Source: Metallyticus violacea
Lineage: Eukaryota; Arthropoda; Insecta; Mantodea; Metallyticidae
Length of the DNA: 64,000 nucleotides
Assembly (NCBI GenBank): GCA_030762175.1
Contig: CM060842.1
Coordinates: forward strand, 63,468,501 to 63,532,500
Direction of reading: 5' to 3'
Shown: piece after piece, positions 1-11,319 of the stretch
Position numbering within the stretch: position 1 is the first letter of the stretch
How the letters are laid out: each line of letters begins with the position of its first letter
Position numbers and translations under genes: made by a program
The notes under the pieces: model-generated
What the model saw: the letters and a program-made list of their open reading frames with translations, nothing else
Database searches by the model: none
Told to the model about the DNA's origin: nothing

Positions 1-213
1 CATTCAAGTCAGAGCGTGAAGCGGCTGATAAATTTTGCTCAGAGTCCTCTTCTTTCATGCTTGAGGTTCTTTTTCGTGCCGGAAATGTACGACACAGAAC
101 CCACGGCTTTACTTCCCTTCCGAAGGAAGTCATACTTAGCATTTTTACACCTGAAAAAAAGTTCATTCATCCTGGCCGGGATCGAGTCCGCGAACTTGAA
201 TTTAGGCGGGGGC
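1..213 (-). repeat. SINE-A copy 1, truncated by the window edge
   Basis: This is one of five copies in the window of a tRNA-derived short interspersed element (called SINE-A here). Shared landmarks on the plus strand, in order, are a cggc-gataaattttgctcag block, 'gtacgacac', 'ttccgaaggaag', 'tttttac' and 'cctggccgggat'. The last is the complement of the B-box side of a tRNA-like head. The head is poorly kept (the B box reads gatcgagtcc where other copies read gattgaaccc) and the A box is not recognisable. The element runs on the minus strand and its 3' tail lies to the left of the window. The two overlapping ORFs here (16-264 and 57-395) are incidental. Confidence 0.85.
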
Positions 214-399
214 TACATCATACAAGAAGGAATCGATGTTCATTGTCGCACTGGCAAATTATAAGTTCGAGATTTGAGGGACTTTTAGCACCGCTGATAA
301 CGAGCGTTTTCAAGATATTTTTATACTCGCAAGGCAGTTTTAAAGTCATTATAAACCGTTTTTCATCTGGCTTGGCTTTTAATACCAGCATTTGATGTC

Positions 400-1159
400 A
401 AAATGTTTAACACCATAAAACTGCGTTACGTTTAGTTGTGGACCATACATTGCCTATCTGAAATTGCTTATATACATCCGTACACTCTGTGAAATATTTC
501 AGTGCATTTCATTAACGCCCTATATTGTATTTTTCAGTGAGCGTAATTAAAGAATACTTCCTGATTTTTATTTTATTTTGATTTCATTCTGTGTAATAAT
601 ATAAGTAAGGTGTACAGAACATAGAGTAATGTTTATTAATTAAACTGAGTCATAATAACTCTCTCGTGAATATTTGTTGCAATACTTGAGGGCAAATGTG
701 CTAACAGATATCTGGTTGAAGGATTTTTTGCGCTATTGTTTGTGCCAAACACTGCAGAATTTATGGTCTAAAAGCTCTACAAAATTTGGTTTATAACGCT
801 CTGATTATTAATAATAACGTTGTGCGTTTTATGTTCATTGTAATAAAAATGTAATTAGAAATCTTATTTTAATTTTTAAGTTTCTTCCCAATCTGCTATG
901 AGCAAATGAAGATAAATGTGGTCTAGTCTCTTTTGACGCTGAACCCTATACAACTTGCAACTCTTATTCCATTCTTGTACAGGTTTGTTTCGCTCGGTAT
1001 GTGTGTCATTGTTTTTAGAAAGAAGGAAAGCCTACAAGCACGCAAGGAACCAATTTGGAATACGCCACAAAGAAAGCAATGCATGGCAGTTATATCTTCA
1101 TCTATGGAAGTTTCTGTTGTCTTGATTTTCTTAACGCGTGCATTAAGAGCGTGCAAATT

Positions 1160-1160
<1 letters not shown>
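400..1160. other. AT-rich stretch, nothing recognised
   Basis: No coding, RNA or repeat signal was found. ORFs of 60-90 codons here are short and overlap on both strands, as expected by chance in AT-rich DNA. Confidence 0.5.

Positions 1161-1161
<1 letters not shown>

Positions 1162-1200
<39 letters not shown>
1162..1200. repeat. (CT)n microsatellite
   Basis: Uninterrupted CT dinucleotides for about 39 bases. The Ser-Leu runs in ORFs across it come from the repeat. Confidence 0.98.
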
Positions 1201-1203
<3 letters not shown>

Positions 1204-1692
1204 CTGGTCAGATCGTGATCTGTTAGTAACATTGCTGACATTTGCGTGCCACTATTAATACATGAACGTATGATCTGATACTTATACTTCAGGTTGAAGG
1301 AAGTATTTAACAATGCAGATCCTTTCTGCTAAAGGGGCTCGAAGCCAGAAAATTGCTGAAAGAAATGGCGTTGTATCGATTTTGTTCTGTTGTCATGAAT
1401 TGGAAATTTCTTAAAGGACAATAAGGTTCACAGCTAAGGTCAGAGCAACCGTAAAGCCGAACTTTTATTCCAACTAATAGAATAAAGACGCCGACATCAG
1501 CAGTTGGTGCTCTGTTTCTTCTAAATATCATTTTTCTTTTTTATCGGTTAAGACATCTTTTGTTTGCTCAGTTTAAGATCATGACAAATCATCAACAGGA
1601 AAATCTTACTTTTAGTCTTCACAGCTCGACTGTGAACAGTTGCAGTCTTTTGTCTGGAGTGCTGTGCTCTACACGTCCCCAATACGTTGTTC

Positions 1693-1696
<4 letters not shown>

Positions 1697-1750
<54 letters not shown>
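1697..1750. repeat. (TG)n microsatellite
   Basis: Uninterrupted TG dinucleotides for about 54 bases. It gives Val-Cys and Thr-His runs in the two ORFs that span it; neither is a gene. Confidence 0.98.
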
Positions 1751-1751
<1 letters not shown>

Positions 1752-1759
1752 TGGCATTT

Positions 1760-3550
1760 TGACGAATTTTGACAGGGTTGAACATCCTGCTAAATATTAG
1801 ATTCCGCTCACACTTTTGGAGTTATTTGTTAATAAGATTTCTCAGCTAACAATGTTAGATATATTGTATGACTGTGTGCACTCCATTTTTGTTGTAAGCT
1901 GAAACTATGGGGATTGTTTACATTTAGTTCCTTTCAAGAATATTTAAGAAACATAGTATTTCATTATTCCTGAATATTTATTTTATACAGGGTGTTAAAC
2001 TATTGTCAGATTAAGTGTTATCTGCCATCGCCTTAAACCAAATATCTTCCATTTAAAAATCACTCTCGTATTATCTATACTCATTATTAACTAAATAATG
2101 TGGCATTAGGGGGCGTAGTTAGAGTTTAATTATCACATCCTTGTTCTAAATATTAACTAATAGGTAATGAAGGAACTAATTTTATACAACTAATATTTCT
2201 TTCGTGTTAAAAATCAGTTTATTAATATCTGATTTTCATATTTGACCAAATAATTTTCCTCTAATTCATAGATTGCCCTGTGGGGAATCGAGCTGATCAA
2301 TTCGGTTTTAAATCCCATGAAGAGGGGATCTCGCTTAACCTTTAAAGAAGCTAAGTTGTTTTCACGCATGCGCTTAGCGTCCCTTTGCAATTCTAAAGAC
2401 ACCTCATTTCTAAAATATACAATTCCAAAGTGCCCATTACACTATATTTTATAAAAACTCTATAGAGTTACGAATATATTTATATGTTGAAAAGAAACAT
2501 ATTATCCTATTGTTAGATTGCTAACCTCCGTTACACAAATTTGTTTCCATTTCAACTTTTGACAACGCTTGTCAATAATTGACATATTTCTCATTATTCT
2601 AAATACGGATTATAAACATACGTGTGCATAGTTAATTAAATGCATTTGATGCGTACCTGCGAAGCCTGATTAAACCTATTTTAAGTTGATATGTTGTTCT
2701 CTCATGCATTCAAAACGTTTAGCGTTATTCAGTTTTCAAAAGGCTCTCCTTTTTATCTCGCAGGTGAAAAAATATTAAAATATTTTTTTTAGTTACTAAG
2801 AGTTATTTTGCAGGAACGTGAGAAAGAAAAGAATTTGCCATTGAAACTTTAACAGAAAAAAAACCTTAAATTCAAAGTAATTAACTTTATTGAGGAAAAT
2901 TATAATCCTTTTAGAAAACTCTAATCCTGGCATTAAAATATTGTAATATTACTTATGTGGTTCTTGATATTTATAAACTTATGAATATATCAAATTTATT
3001 TCTATTTGCATGCTTCATACTTCAATCCATATGATGATAAAATACACTTCATATTTCTGGAGTATCCTGGGACATACACACTGAGCCACTGTGTGTTGTG
3101 CCTCCCAAGAGGCTTTCAAGTTGGACTTTTTCCCCCTTTCTACCTTCCCATCGACATATATTCACGTTATCAGGTCCTGTCCATTTTTCTGCCCCTCGTT
3201 CACACATACGAGGTTCTCCCAAAGGGACGTACTTTCTAGTCTCAAAATCCAGTAACATGTAACGTGTGTCCTCTCTACTGCCGCTTGCCCATGTTTATTT
3301 TATTTTTGTACCTTGCAAGCTACTCGGCGCGCAGACTTTTTTGAGGGCATGGGGAGTAAAGATTAAAGCAGATACCTGATGAGAAAAAGAAAACAAAAAT
3401 ACGAGCATACCGTGCATAGAATATTTAAATTGATTTGGTCAGGTTTTTTTTTTTTTTCTCCTTTAGGTGTCTTAGACGGTCAGGTGTTCAGGTTCTAGCT
3501 TTATTTCATAGCGGAATTCTTTGTGACTGAGCAGTTACTGCTGGATCTCA
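1760..3550. other. AT-rich intergenic stretch
   Basis: No gene or repeat family was recognised. At 1987 there is a 'tacagggtgtt' string like the tips of insect Tc1-type terminal repeats, but no partner end or transposase was seen near it. Homopolymer T runs are common. Confidence 0.45.
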
Positions 3551-3554
3551 CAAT

Positions 3555-3917
3555 TTATTGTGACTTGAGTATTCGTATCATTGGCTTCTGACTTCCTCCC
3601 ACCAGAGATTGTTGCGTGTGAATTGGCGCGCGTTTCTGAGCTGACCTTCCACTAATCAAGCTTTCGTTAGATTGTGAGCAACCTAAAAATGTTAGATCAG
3701 CCTTTCTCGCTAAATTTCTGCCTAACGTATTAGCATAAGGGAATCCTTCGATAAAATGAGAAACTCCTGTACCTCTGGGCCCAGGGTTAGCTACGACTTC
3801 AGTAGTTGGAGTATGATAAAAGAATTCTAGTAGTTCTGCTGCAGATGTGAATATTAGGTTGACCAGAAAGTTTTTTCCTGCAAACTTCTGTTCATTTGTT
3901 TCTGAATTACAAAGCAA
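3555..3917 (-). other. 120-codon open frame, probably not a gene
   Basis: This ATG-to-stop frame of 120 codons on the minus strand is one of the longest in the window, and its product is not recognised. The middle has a Pro/Gly patch (NPGPRGTG) and the end is Ser/Gln/Lys-rich. There is no signal peptide and no membrane segment. A mariner-like terminal sequence starting at 3854 (TTAGGTTG) lies inside the frame, so the frame crosses what looks like a transposon boundary. That argues against a conserved gene. It could also be a fragment of an unrecognised repeat. Confidence 0.25.
3854..3880 (+). repeat. Possible mariner left terminal repeat
   Basis: After a TA dinucleotide the sequence reads TTAGGTTGACCAGAAAG, matching the general form of mariner inverted terminal repeats (TTAGGTTG followed by a purine-rich stretch). 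It lies upstream of, and in the same orientation as, the mariner transposase fossil at 4960-5787. No matching right terminal repeat was seen after that fossil, so pairing the two is an inference. Confidence 0.35.
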
Positions 3918-4157
3918 CGGACGATTCTTTTATATTTGCTGAAAATATCATTTTAAAGAATAGCTTAGGTCAATTTTAAACATAATACATGGTGATATGT
4001 TTGGGTATGGATAATATTAAATATTACTATAAAAGCTAATATGACGGTAGGATAAATCTCTTGCTGGTAATATTTTGTTTAAAAGATGGGAGTTTCCGTA
4101 CATGACGAGTGAAAATCAACAATGAATGATAACTAATGAAAATCGCAAAAGTTTGAA

Positions 4158-4740
4158 ATGGCTACTACAAATCAACTGCGATAGCAATGGGTTGTTTTGT
4201 ATGCTGAATTTGAGAGGGTTAATAAAATTCAAAGAGAATTTCGGCGTGAGTATGGTGTGCATAGTATGCCCAAATCCAACATTTTTAGAAACAGGTTCTG
4301 TATAAAATATATTTAAAAAAAATGGAAGAGGTTGCAAGTGAAACTCTGACGAAAGCAGCTATCTCTGAGGCCATGACAAGGAGCCCTACGAATATGCAGA
4401 GATGAATGTGCCATACACGTTCTGTCGGCGTATTGTTCGAAAGTGCCTGAAACTATACCCATATCACTTACGTCTACAAGCCTTACGCGATGAGGAGCAT
4501 AAAGCTCGTTTCAATTTTGTATCCAGGATGTGTCAACAGATTGAAGATGGCGACGGCTTTTTGAGCAAATGGCTATTTACGGACATGTCAGCGGGACAGT
4601 AAACACTCATAACTGCTTTATTTGGATAAGGGAAACCCCGCATATCTCCTAAGAGCTGGAAAAATCAAGTTCAAAAGCTAACGTGTGAAGTGAGCCGCAA
4701 TACAGTGTGTGGAGCATTCTTTACATGTCTGAATTGCATC
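4158..4740 (+). pseudogene. Decayed transposase with DUF4817-type helix-turn-helix
   Basis: Reading all three plus frames from the ATG at 4158 gives a broken transposase. The N-terminal part has the pattern 'QREFRREYGVHSMPKSNI', typical of the DUF4817 helix-turn-helix found at the start of many arthropod Tc-like transposases. After frameshifts, an open stretch at 4402-4602 (66 codons) holds 'VPYTFCRRIVRKCLKLYPYH' and then 'DGFLSKWLFTD', where the final Asp fits the first catalytic residue of the DDE/D triad. Beyond 4600 only scattered fragments remain (VNTHN..IW..ETPHIS..LE) and the second and third acidic residues are not visible. There are stops at residue 9 and later. It is in the same orientation as the mariner fossil that follows. 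It is a dead copy, and neither terminus was found. Confidence 0.8.
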
Positions 4741-4959
4741 ACCGTTATGAGTTGTGCAGAGTGCGCAATGGGGGTCATGTAGAGTTCTGAGAAATCTACC
4801 GTCTTTGAATTTTGAATTCACAAAGTTTGAAGGTAGTAAACGTTTTACAATGTTTTCATTTTATCCAAACGGATCATTATATACTATGTTTTCTATCCAT
4901 ACTGTAAATCTAACAAATGATATGCCAAGACAAAATAGCAGTTTTCGTCTTCCTAGATT

Positions 4960-5787
4960 CTTTTGAAGAAAAAGTTTAGTAGCTGAAAAGATGACGATAT
5001 TGTCGCAATTCAAATGATTCAGGCGATTCATACACTAGTGTTGAAGATAAACAGCGCTGTGGATAGCCTTCAGCTATAGAAAAGAATGTTCTGTGCGCTT
5101 GAAGCATGCCACTTTGTAGTGCCTATAAATTGTCACGAAGATTTGGTATAAAACAACAAACAGTAGCTAGGCATCTACACCAACTCGCATAATGTATCAA
5201 AATCGAAGAGTAGATCCATATGAACGTACCGAAACTCAAGCCCAGAGATGAGTTGACATTTGTAAAACACTTCTTAAAATCCCCTAGACGAGCAACTCTG
5301 GAAACGCGATGAAAAATGACTCTTGTTCCGTGAATCTCGTGGGAAAGAACCTCTATCAAAGTCGTTTTGGACAAAAGTAATGCATTGCATTTGGTGGAAT
5401 TTCAAAGATGTTCATTTCAAGCTGGTCCCAAGCCTTGTAGTTAACGCTGAGTTGCACTGTGAACAACTGCACGGTGTTAACGAAGTATTAAGACTACGCT
5501 ATTCATATAATGTGCATTATACGGAACATGACAATATTTCTGTCCATCCATCAAGATTGACTCAACAAAAAATCCACGAATTAAATAACACTTCTGCCTC
5601 ACCCACCATATAGCCCAGATATTGCGCCTTCTAACTATAGTTTGTTCCAATCCATGACAACATTATTCATGGAAAGCTGTTCGATAATCTTAATATCAAA
5701 AACACATGTTCAGAGTTCAGCATTCGAATACTAGCGGAGAAAAGAATGAAAATCGTGGAAAATAATGAGCTATATTTTGAAGAATAA
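4960..5787 (+). pseudogene. Decayed mariner-family (DD34D) transposase
   Basis: Translation in shifting plus frames recovers landmarks of a mariner transposase in the right order: 'SVEDKQRCG' (linker before the DNA-binding region), 'KQQTVARHLHQL' (second helix-turn-helix), 'DEK' with the following Trp turned into a stop (first catalytic Asp), 'NAELHCEQLHGV', 'EHDNISVHPSRLTQQKIHEL' (second Asp), 'PHPPYSPDIAPSNYSLF' and the usual end 'FEE' before TAA at 5785-5787. The third catalytic Asp, expected in the S-D-Y motif, is Asn (SNY). There are many stops and at least three frameshifts, so the copy is inactive. The landmarks suggest a SETMAR/cecropia-like mariner, which is a weaker call than the family. 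The DUF4817 fossil lies just upstream, so the two are nested or juxtaposed. Confidence 0.85.
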
Positions 5788-5799
5788 TGCATTTTTGTT

Positions 5800-7840
5800 G
5801 TTGTTTATTGTTAAGCTTGGGGGAGATGTAAGTGAAAATAGACAATTTTTAAAAATATTTTAATTTTTAATTAAATCGCTTAATGCTTAGAAAATATGTT
5901 CCCAAGGTTTTATTTATGACTTCGAAGTCTAAATGTATTTAAAAGTATTTTGTAGAAGCCTGCATCTGTCACACCCATTTTTAAAGATCATCTGCTACTC
6001 CTGGAGAATATATCTTTTTAAATATTTTTTTTCATTTACAGCACTCGTAACGTGCATAAGGAGCACGTGGAGAAGATGGCAAACTGCGTTATTTTCAATT
6101 TCACTTGCTTCAAATACAAGTGCATGTGGTTGGCGAGTGACGAAGGTTGTGTTTTGTGAAGCTATTAGTTTTTGTTTTCCGAAAGTGCACGTCAATGGTG
6201 ATGACGAATCATGTACTTTTGGGAATACAAATGCTTCAGAAAGAAAGCTCAATACTATATACAGTGAAACCTATGAATATTCTATTGTTATAGGTTGTTA
6301 GATTTAGATATGTAGTAAATGTAATTAATAATGTTCGTGTGCTAACTGTGTGATGATGGTAAAATAAGTGAAGTCTGTCTAATTTGTACCTGCGCTGTGT
6401 AAACTGTAAAACGGATATACAGTTTAAAAACTCATCTAAAGTAAGATCACATGACATTAACTTATTCCTTGAAATGTTAGAATATAATGAGAGAAGTCAT
6501 AAATTTATTTCATGGCTAATGAATATGTCACCTCCTGTAGCTCTATTCATTGATAATAGCCCAATACTTTTGACTGTATGCCATGAGATAATGACATTGA
6601 TAATGTTCAAGAGATTAAAGATGAAATAAGGAAGATTATGCTGTGTACCATATGTCACTTCATAGTGTTTCCTCAATAATTAGTATCAACACAATTAAAA
6701 ATTTAGACTTTCAAGTCATGGGTAAATAGTGGAGTAGTTGTGCTCTGAGAAACAGTATGATAATATGGAGAAAGAAAGCAGGTAGCAGGAAGAACACAAG
6801 AAAGTCTGTTGTAAAATTATGAAGGTTCAGATGGCGGTATGGAGCCAGCAGGAATGAAGCTCACATCCCAGCGTTCAGAAGAAAAACATGGTGAAGAGAT
6901 ACCAAATATATGTGATAGGAATTAAAGTGCATTTAAAAGTCATTGAAAAGTGGACCCTATACCCCTGATGCTAAGCTGAAAAACTAGAATGTATAGAATA
7001 TATACAAAAGACAATTTGGGGAGGGGGGCAGAAGAATTATAAAGTTGGAAAAAAAAAATGGAAACTTCTTAGAAATAGAAAAAGACAGAATGGTGCAAAC
7101 AGGCTCAATGATAAAGAAACCCATTTGCAAGAGTATTATGGTAAAACAATTAGGAGAAGCATTGGAAATGTAAAAGAAATGTAAACGGCTGTTTGGGCAA
7201 TATATTTCAAACTAATCTGCACCCCAACATAGACGTGTGTTATTTCATGGGCAAATACTTGTAGGCTTGTGTTGATAGTAAATAAAAACACACATAGTTT
7301 GGGGCAGTTATGTATATAATCAAGCGTATATTTATGTAAAGTTTTAGGGGAAAGAAATGGAAAGAATCGGAATCCGAACGAAAGTTACAATAATCTAACA
7401 TGAAAGCGTTGTCCATAGACAATGTTTGCCTCTTCAAATGCGGTTAAGATTGCAGCATGTTGTGCTAGTTTAGTGTTTAATTCTGGAAATGCAGGAAGGA
7501 GTAAAGTAGTTGACCAATTAGGAATTCAAGCAGAGCACTGGACATTTTGCAAAAAGGAGCCAGACACAGGAACCAGATGAAATGAAAACAACAAAAAGAA
7601 GAAAAGGAGAATGAGTACTATGGGATACGCCAACATTCAATAACAGGGGTGACTAATTCTTAATTTTAAATTGTACTAATGCTTTATCACAATTTTCTAG
7701 AAAATTATATTTATTTATCTTTTCTCAGTAACTATCAAACCCAGCCCATTGAAATCTGGTAGCATGTTAAAACAGTGTATTTAATAGTCCTGTGCAACAT
7801 ATTTTTTTTAATATTTTGTAAATAATAGTATTTCCATTAC
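5800..7840. other. AT-rich intergenic stretch
   Basis: No gene was recognised. ORFs at 5933-6301 (plus) and 5995-6252 (minus) overlap each other and carry no motif. An A-rich tract at 6730-7200 has no tandem structure. Confidence 0.45.
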
Positions 7841-7863
7841 ACATGTCAAACAATTTTGGAAAA

Positions 7864-8480
7864 TTTTTAACCACATGGTTCTCTAATGAGTTCTACGTTC
7901 ATTTGAACAGTAGCGTCAATGGGCAGAATATCAGATTTTGGGCACGAGAACCTCCTGGTGTTGTACACGAGATTGAAAATTATGGAGAAAAAGTTAGTGT
8001 AAGGGGTGCCATTTCCAGCCATGGAATCATAGGGCCAATCTTTTTCAACGGCACAGCTAACAGTCCGCGCTACATGCACATGTTGCAGAATACTTTTCTT
8101 CCGCAACTTTATGCAACAGGGTTCATGCAAGATGGAGCTCGTCCTCATACAGCAAACGTTATTCTGGATTTCCTGAACCAGCATTTCGGGCGCCATGTGA
8201 TGTCCCATCGATTCCAGAACGTTTCCAGGGCGGTTCAGTATGGCCGCCACTCAGCCCGGATATTAATCACTGTGATTATTTCTTATGAGGACATTTGAAA
8301 GAGACAGTCTACCGCAATTAACCACGCAATCTAATGCAACTGCGAGCTGCTAACACAAATTTTTTCCAGGGAATAACAGAAGACTTGTGTCGTAGAGTGG
8401 TCGGAAACCTCACAGTTCGTCTCGAAGAGGTGGTACGTCAACAAGGTGGACACTTTGAACATGTACTGCACGCTCGCTGA
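7864..8480 (+). pseudogene. Tc-like transposase fragment, N-terminus missing
   Basis: This is the catalytic half of an arthropod Tc1/Tc3-like transposase. Residues encoded from 7864 read 'WFSNEFYVHLNSSVNGQN', then 'RFWAREPP', 'GIIGPIFFNGTANSPRYM', 'FMQDGARPHTANVILDFL', then after a -1 frameshift near 8238 'PPLSPDINHCDYFL', 'GHLKETVYRN' and the end 'QQGGHFEHVLHAR' before TGA at 8478-8480. The second (QDGARPH) and third (CDYFL) catalytic Asp are present. The first, normally in WFSDE, is Asn here. Two in-frame stops follow DYFL. The DNA-binding N-terminal half is absent. The reading from 7843 to 8298 is open for 151 codons, the longest in the window. The copy is inactive. Confidence 0.93.
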
Positions 8481-8557
8481 GCATACACATTCTGATGAGT
8501 AATGTAACAAAGAAAAAATGACATGTTTTGTTTATTAAAAGTTATATAAACAATTTT

Positions 8558-8588
8558 CAACGTATTTCGTTTCGTGCGCCACCTGTAT
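8558..8588 (+). repeat. Right terminal repeat of the Tc-like element
   Basis: The reverse complement of this stretch reads TACAGGTGGCGCACGAAACG, a typical tip for insect Tc-like elements (tacagggtg...). It lies about 80 bp after the transposase stop, as expected for the 3' end. No matching left end was seen before 7860, so the element is truncated at its 5' side. Confidence 0.55.
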
Positions 8589-8599
8589 GTTTCCAATGT

Positions 8600-10000
8600 T
8601 GGTGCAAGCTTTTATTGTTCTATCTTTAATACTTTAGAAGCTATTGCCATTTATTTCAGGCTATGCATTCAGGTTTACATCACACCTAGAGACAGTTATA
8701 GTAAAATAAAACGTTTTAACCAATTTAGCATTGTGCTCTGGCGTGAAGATACTTCCATTTAATTGAAATGGATGTAAGCTTGAACTGAACTTTTTTTTTA
8801 AACGAATTTTTTGTTTAAATTAAAATTATGCTCTAACACTGTTGCCAGCTGAATCTTGAATGAACAAAATCAACATAGTTTCTTCCCTTTATGCTCGTCC
8901 AATGATGGGACAAGTAAATAAGCAATATGTTTAAAATCTGTAAAATAAATATCAGAGTAAATACAGCTAGATGTATCTCACATTTACCATGTCCATTGCT
9001 TTATTCCATCTAACTGCTTCACTTACGGAATGTATTAGGTATGTTTTTCTTTTTCATGTTGTTATAGATGAAAGAGAGAGAGAGAGGGATTGTACCTATA
9101 ATTATATTTATTTTCACTAAATTTAAAAAAATAACCTTACATTGTGTGAAATATAAGCATTAAATTATTTTAAAGATGTTAAATCCATCATTTATAAGAA
9201 AAGATAGTTTACCTCTAAGGAAGTAATAAGTGTCAATCAATGTTGATGGTAGATCAAATAGCAAGTAATTTTTATTTAGCTGTCTGGAACCACTAGTTAA
9301 TGTGACAAACTTAGTTCGACGTGGAGAATGTTTTTCCTCAAAGTCATTAAATGTTAACGGAACGTAAACAATAAGCGGTAGAGGTAGCGAAGTCTTGTAA
9401 CACAAGAGAAGGTTCTTGTGGGGTGTATTATTTTTATCTGGGTTCATACCGAGAATCTGCAGGGAGCAATCTGTCTAATGGAAGTGGCGGGGAATGCTAC
9501 ACTCTTATGAAAGGTCAGCTTTATATTGTTATCCTCTGTAACTCCTCCACAAGACATCTCTCTTCCTACACCTGTCCCAACCTTTTCATCGATTTGTCTG
9601 CGTTCAGAGTAAATTTAAACCCGTCCTTCTAATTTCGTCGACGTTCTCTTGTTCGGAATGCAGACTATGTATATGGAATAATTTAAAATACCCAACGTTA
9701 AATTTAGACCAGCCTACGTAGGCAGCTTCTTTCCATTTGAGGCCATCAGCCATCTTTAGCATTCGTGTAGACTTTACAGTTCTATTTGCTTCGAGGTCTC
9801 ACCCATAATGCGGTGTATGTATAGCTCGTTTTCTTATAGCTGAGGACTTCTAAATCTTTTATGATTCTTCTTTTTTAGAACTTCTGTTATTTCTGTTTAG
9901 AAGAGTAACAGTGCTAATAATGTTTTGCTAAATCGATTATCAATCATCGTACCATCCATTTGTTTGGACCTTTCCGAGTGAGGGTGCTTCCAATTTTTTT
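8600..10000. other. AT-rich intergenic stretch
   Basis: No repeat family was recognised except a short (GA)n run at 9070-9086. A 95-codon minus-strand ORF (9160-9447) has a plausible-looking composition but no motif. Roughly two frames of that length are expected by chance in a window this AT-rich. Confidence 0.45.
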
Positions 10001-10003
10001 AAT

Positions 10004-10270
10004 AGTGTATAACGTTCGTTTTTACTGCTGGGGCATCACAGGCGGCGACACTGACGATACATGAAATGAAATGATAAATTGGGAAAGGATTTTTTTTTAA
10101 GAAAGGAAATGTTCCAGGCCTAAGTTTAGGATACTTTCCAGGCATTTGCTATTTACGAGGACTGAGGTAAACCTGGAAAAATTTCGGATAGAAAGGACGA
10201 TCCTGGCGGGATTCGACCCCCAGACCTCCCATTGACGAGTCCGCGCCTTAACGACCTCGGCCACCCGTGG
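10004..10270 (-). repeat. SINE-B copy 1
   Basis: A tRNA-derived SINE (called SINE-B here) with five near-complete copies and one fragment in the window. On the minus strand it has the head 'CCACGGGTGGCCGAGGTCG', with the A-box region TGGCCGAGGTCGTTAAGG, and a B box related to GGTTCGAATCC (here GGGTCGAATCC). The body follows with 'CCAGGTTT', 'CCTCAGTCC', 'GCATTTGCC', 'CCTTTCCCAATTTATCATTT' and 'GCCTGTGATGCC'. The head resembles Leu/Ser tRNA-type SINE promoters. Its tail end (lower coordinates) lacks the ATTC repeat seen in other copies. Confidence 0.9.
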
Positions 10271-10959
10271 AGGTACTTCCGGGGATTGACTAGATGCGCG
10301 CTATTGAGAATGTCAGATAATATACGACCGCAGTGCTAATGCCTGTAGGTTTCTGGCACCTTTAAGATAAATGCTGGAGCTATTTTAATCATTCTTTGGT
10401 TTAATAAAGAGCGAAGAATTTTAAGTTAATGTAACATTATATAAATCAAAATGTTCAGTGTCATAGAAAAAGTGTCCTGAAATTAATCCAGTTAATCAAA
10501 GGACAATTCGGAAAATAGAGAGAAGATTAAACATCGTGGGATTAGTATCGAATGAAGAAAATTAATTGAAGACGTCACATGTCAAGGAAACGCTTAATTT
10601 TGGTGATGAATCAAAATTTTTTATACTCTATAATGCCTATTTTGAAAAGGAGGGAGGAAGCTAGCGAACATTTTCAACATCTGATATAAAATACAAACAT
10701 TTTAAGGCATATACACAATTCAGTACAGCGCACAGTGGGTCAAAATCGAAATCTAGGGAAACAATATTAGTTTAATGCATTCATATGTAAAATAGTGTGA
10801 AAATTGCATATATAGAGCATGTATTTTATTGTAAAAAATATTTTAGATCATTGCTCAAGATATAGCTATGGGTTTATTAAATTAAATATACATACATTAC
10901 AGGCTTTCAGTGTAATAATGATGTAAATCTATTAAGAGATAGTACAATGGTATTAAAGA

Positions 10960-10960
<1 letters not shown>
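10270..10960. other. AT-rich intergenic stretch
   Basis: No gene or known repeat was recognised. Confidence 0.45.

Positions 10961-10961
<1 letters not shown>

Positions 10962-10992
<31 letters not shown>
10962..10992. repeat. (TA)n microsatellite
   Basis: About 30 bases of TA dinucleotides immediately left of the 11,036-11,138 palindrome. A shorter TA run follows the palindrome at 11,139-11,148. Confidence 0.95.
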
Positions 10993-10997
<5 letters not shown>

Positions 10998-11035
10998 GAA
11001 ACATAAAAATAAAGAAACACTATTAACAATGTAAC

Positions 11036-11138
11036 AAATTAACACTAAAATAAAAGTAGATAAAGATAAAACACAGAGAAAGAGTCACACTCTTTCTCTG
11101 TGTTTTATCTTTATCTACTTTTATTTTAGTGTTAATTT
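11036..11138. repeat. Perfect palindrome: 50-bp arms, 3-nt loop
   Basis: The left arm (11036-11085) and right arm (11089-11138) are exact reverse complements over 50 bases, separated only by CAC. The arms begin AAATTAACACTAAAATAAAA and end CACAGAGAAAGAGT. A transcript of either strand would form a single unbroken stem. TA-dinucleotide runs lie on both sides. No coding frame or transposon motif is associated. Such exactness in a setting where other repeats are decayed implies a very recent origin or an assembly/read artefact. Confidence 0.95.
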
Positions 11139-11139
11139 A

Positions 11140-11310
11140 TATATATATAGAAGTCTAAATATAATAAAAGTGTAAACACAATAATAGTTTATAAAGACAA
11201 TAAAATGATAAATTTAACGAAAATACAAGTGTAGAAGTGTAAGTAAAATAAAAGGAAGGGTTTATAAATGAAATATAGGCTTAGAAGTGTAGATACTATA
11301 AAGATAGAAG
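11140..11310. repeat. Degenerate cluster of a TAGAAGTGTA motif
   Basis: The decamer TAGAAGTGTA or one-base variants occurs four times (near 11,150, 11,232, 11,281 and 11,306), separated by A-rich DNA. The spacing is irregular, so this is a loose cluster and not a clean tandem array. Confidence 0.4.
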
Positions 11311-11319
11311 TGTGCAGAC

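Noticed and set aside
1985..2010. Left end of a Tc-like transposon (TACAGGGTGTT)
   Set aside because: No transposase fragment or opposite end lies within several kilobases; the motif is short enough to occur by chance.
3555..3917. 120-codon minus-strand ORF as a host gene
   Set aside because: It crosses a mariner-like terminal sequence at 3854, has no recognised motif, and a frame of this length is not far beyond chance in AT-rich DNA of this size.
9160..9447. 95-codon minus ORF as a real gene
   Set aside because: The composition is plausible but there is no motif or flanking exon structure, and about two frames of this length are expected by chance here.
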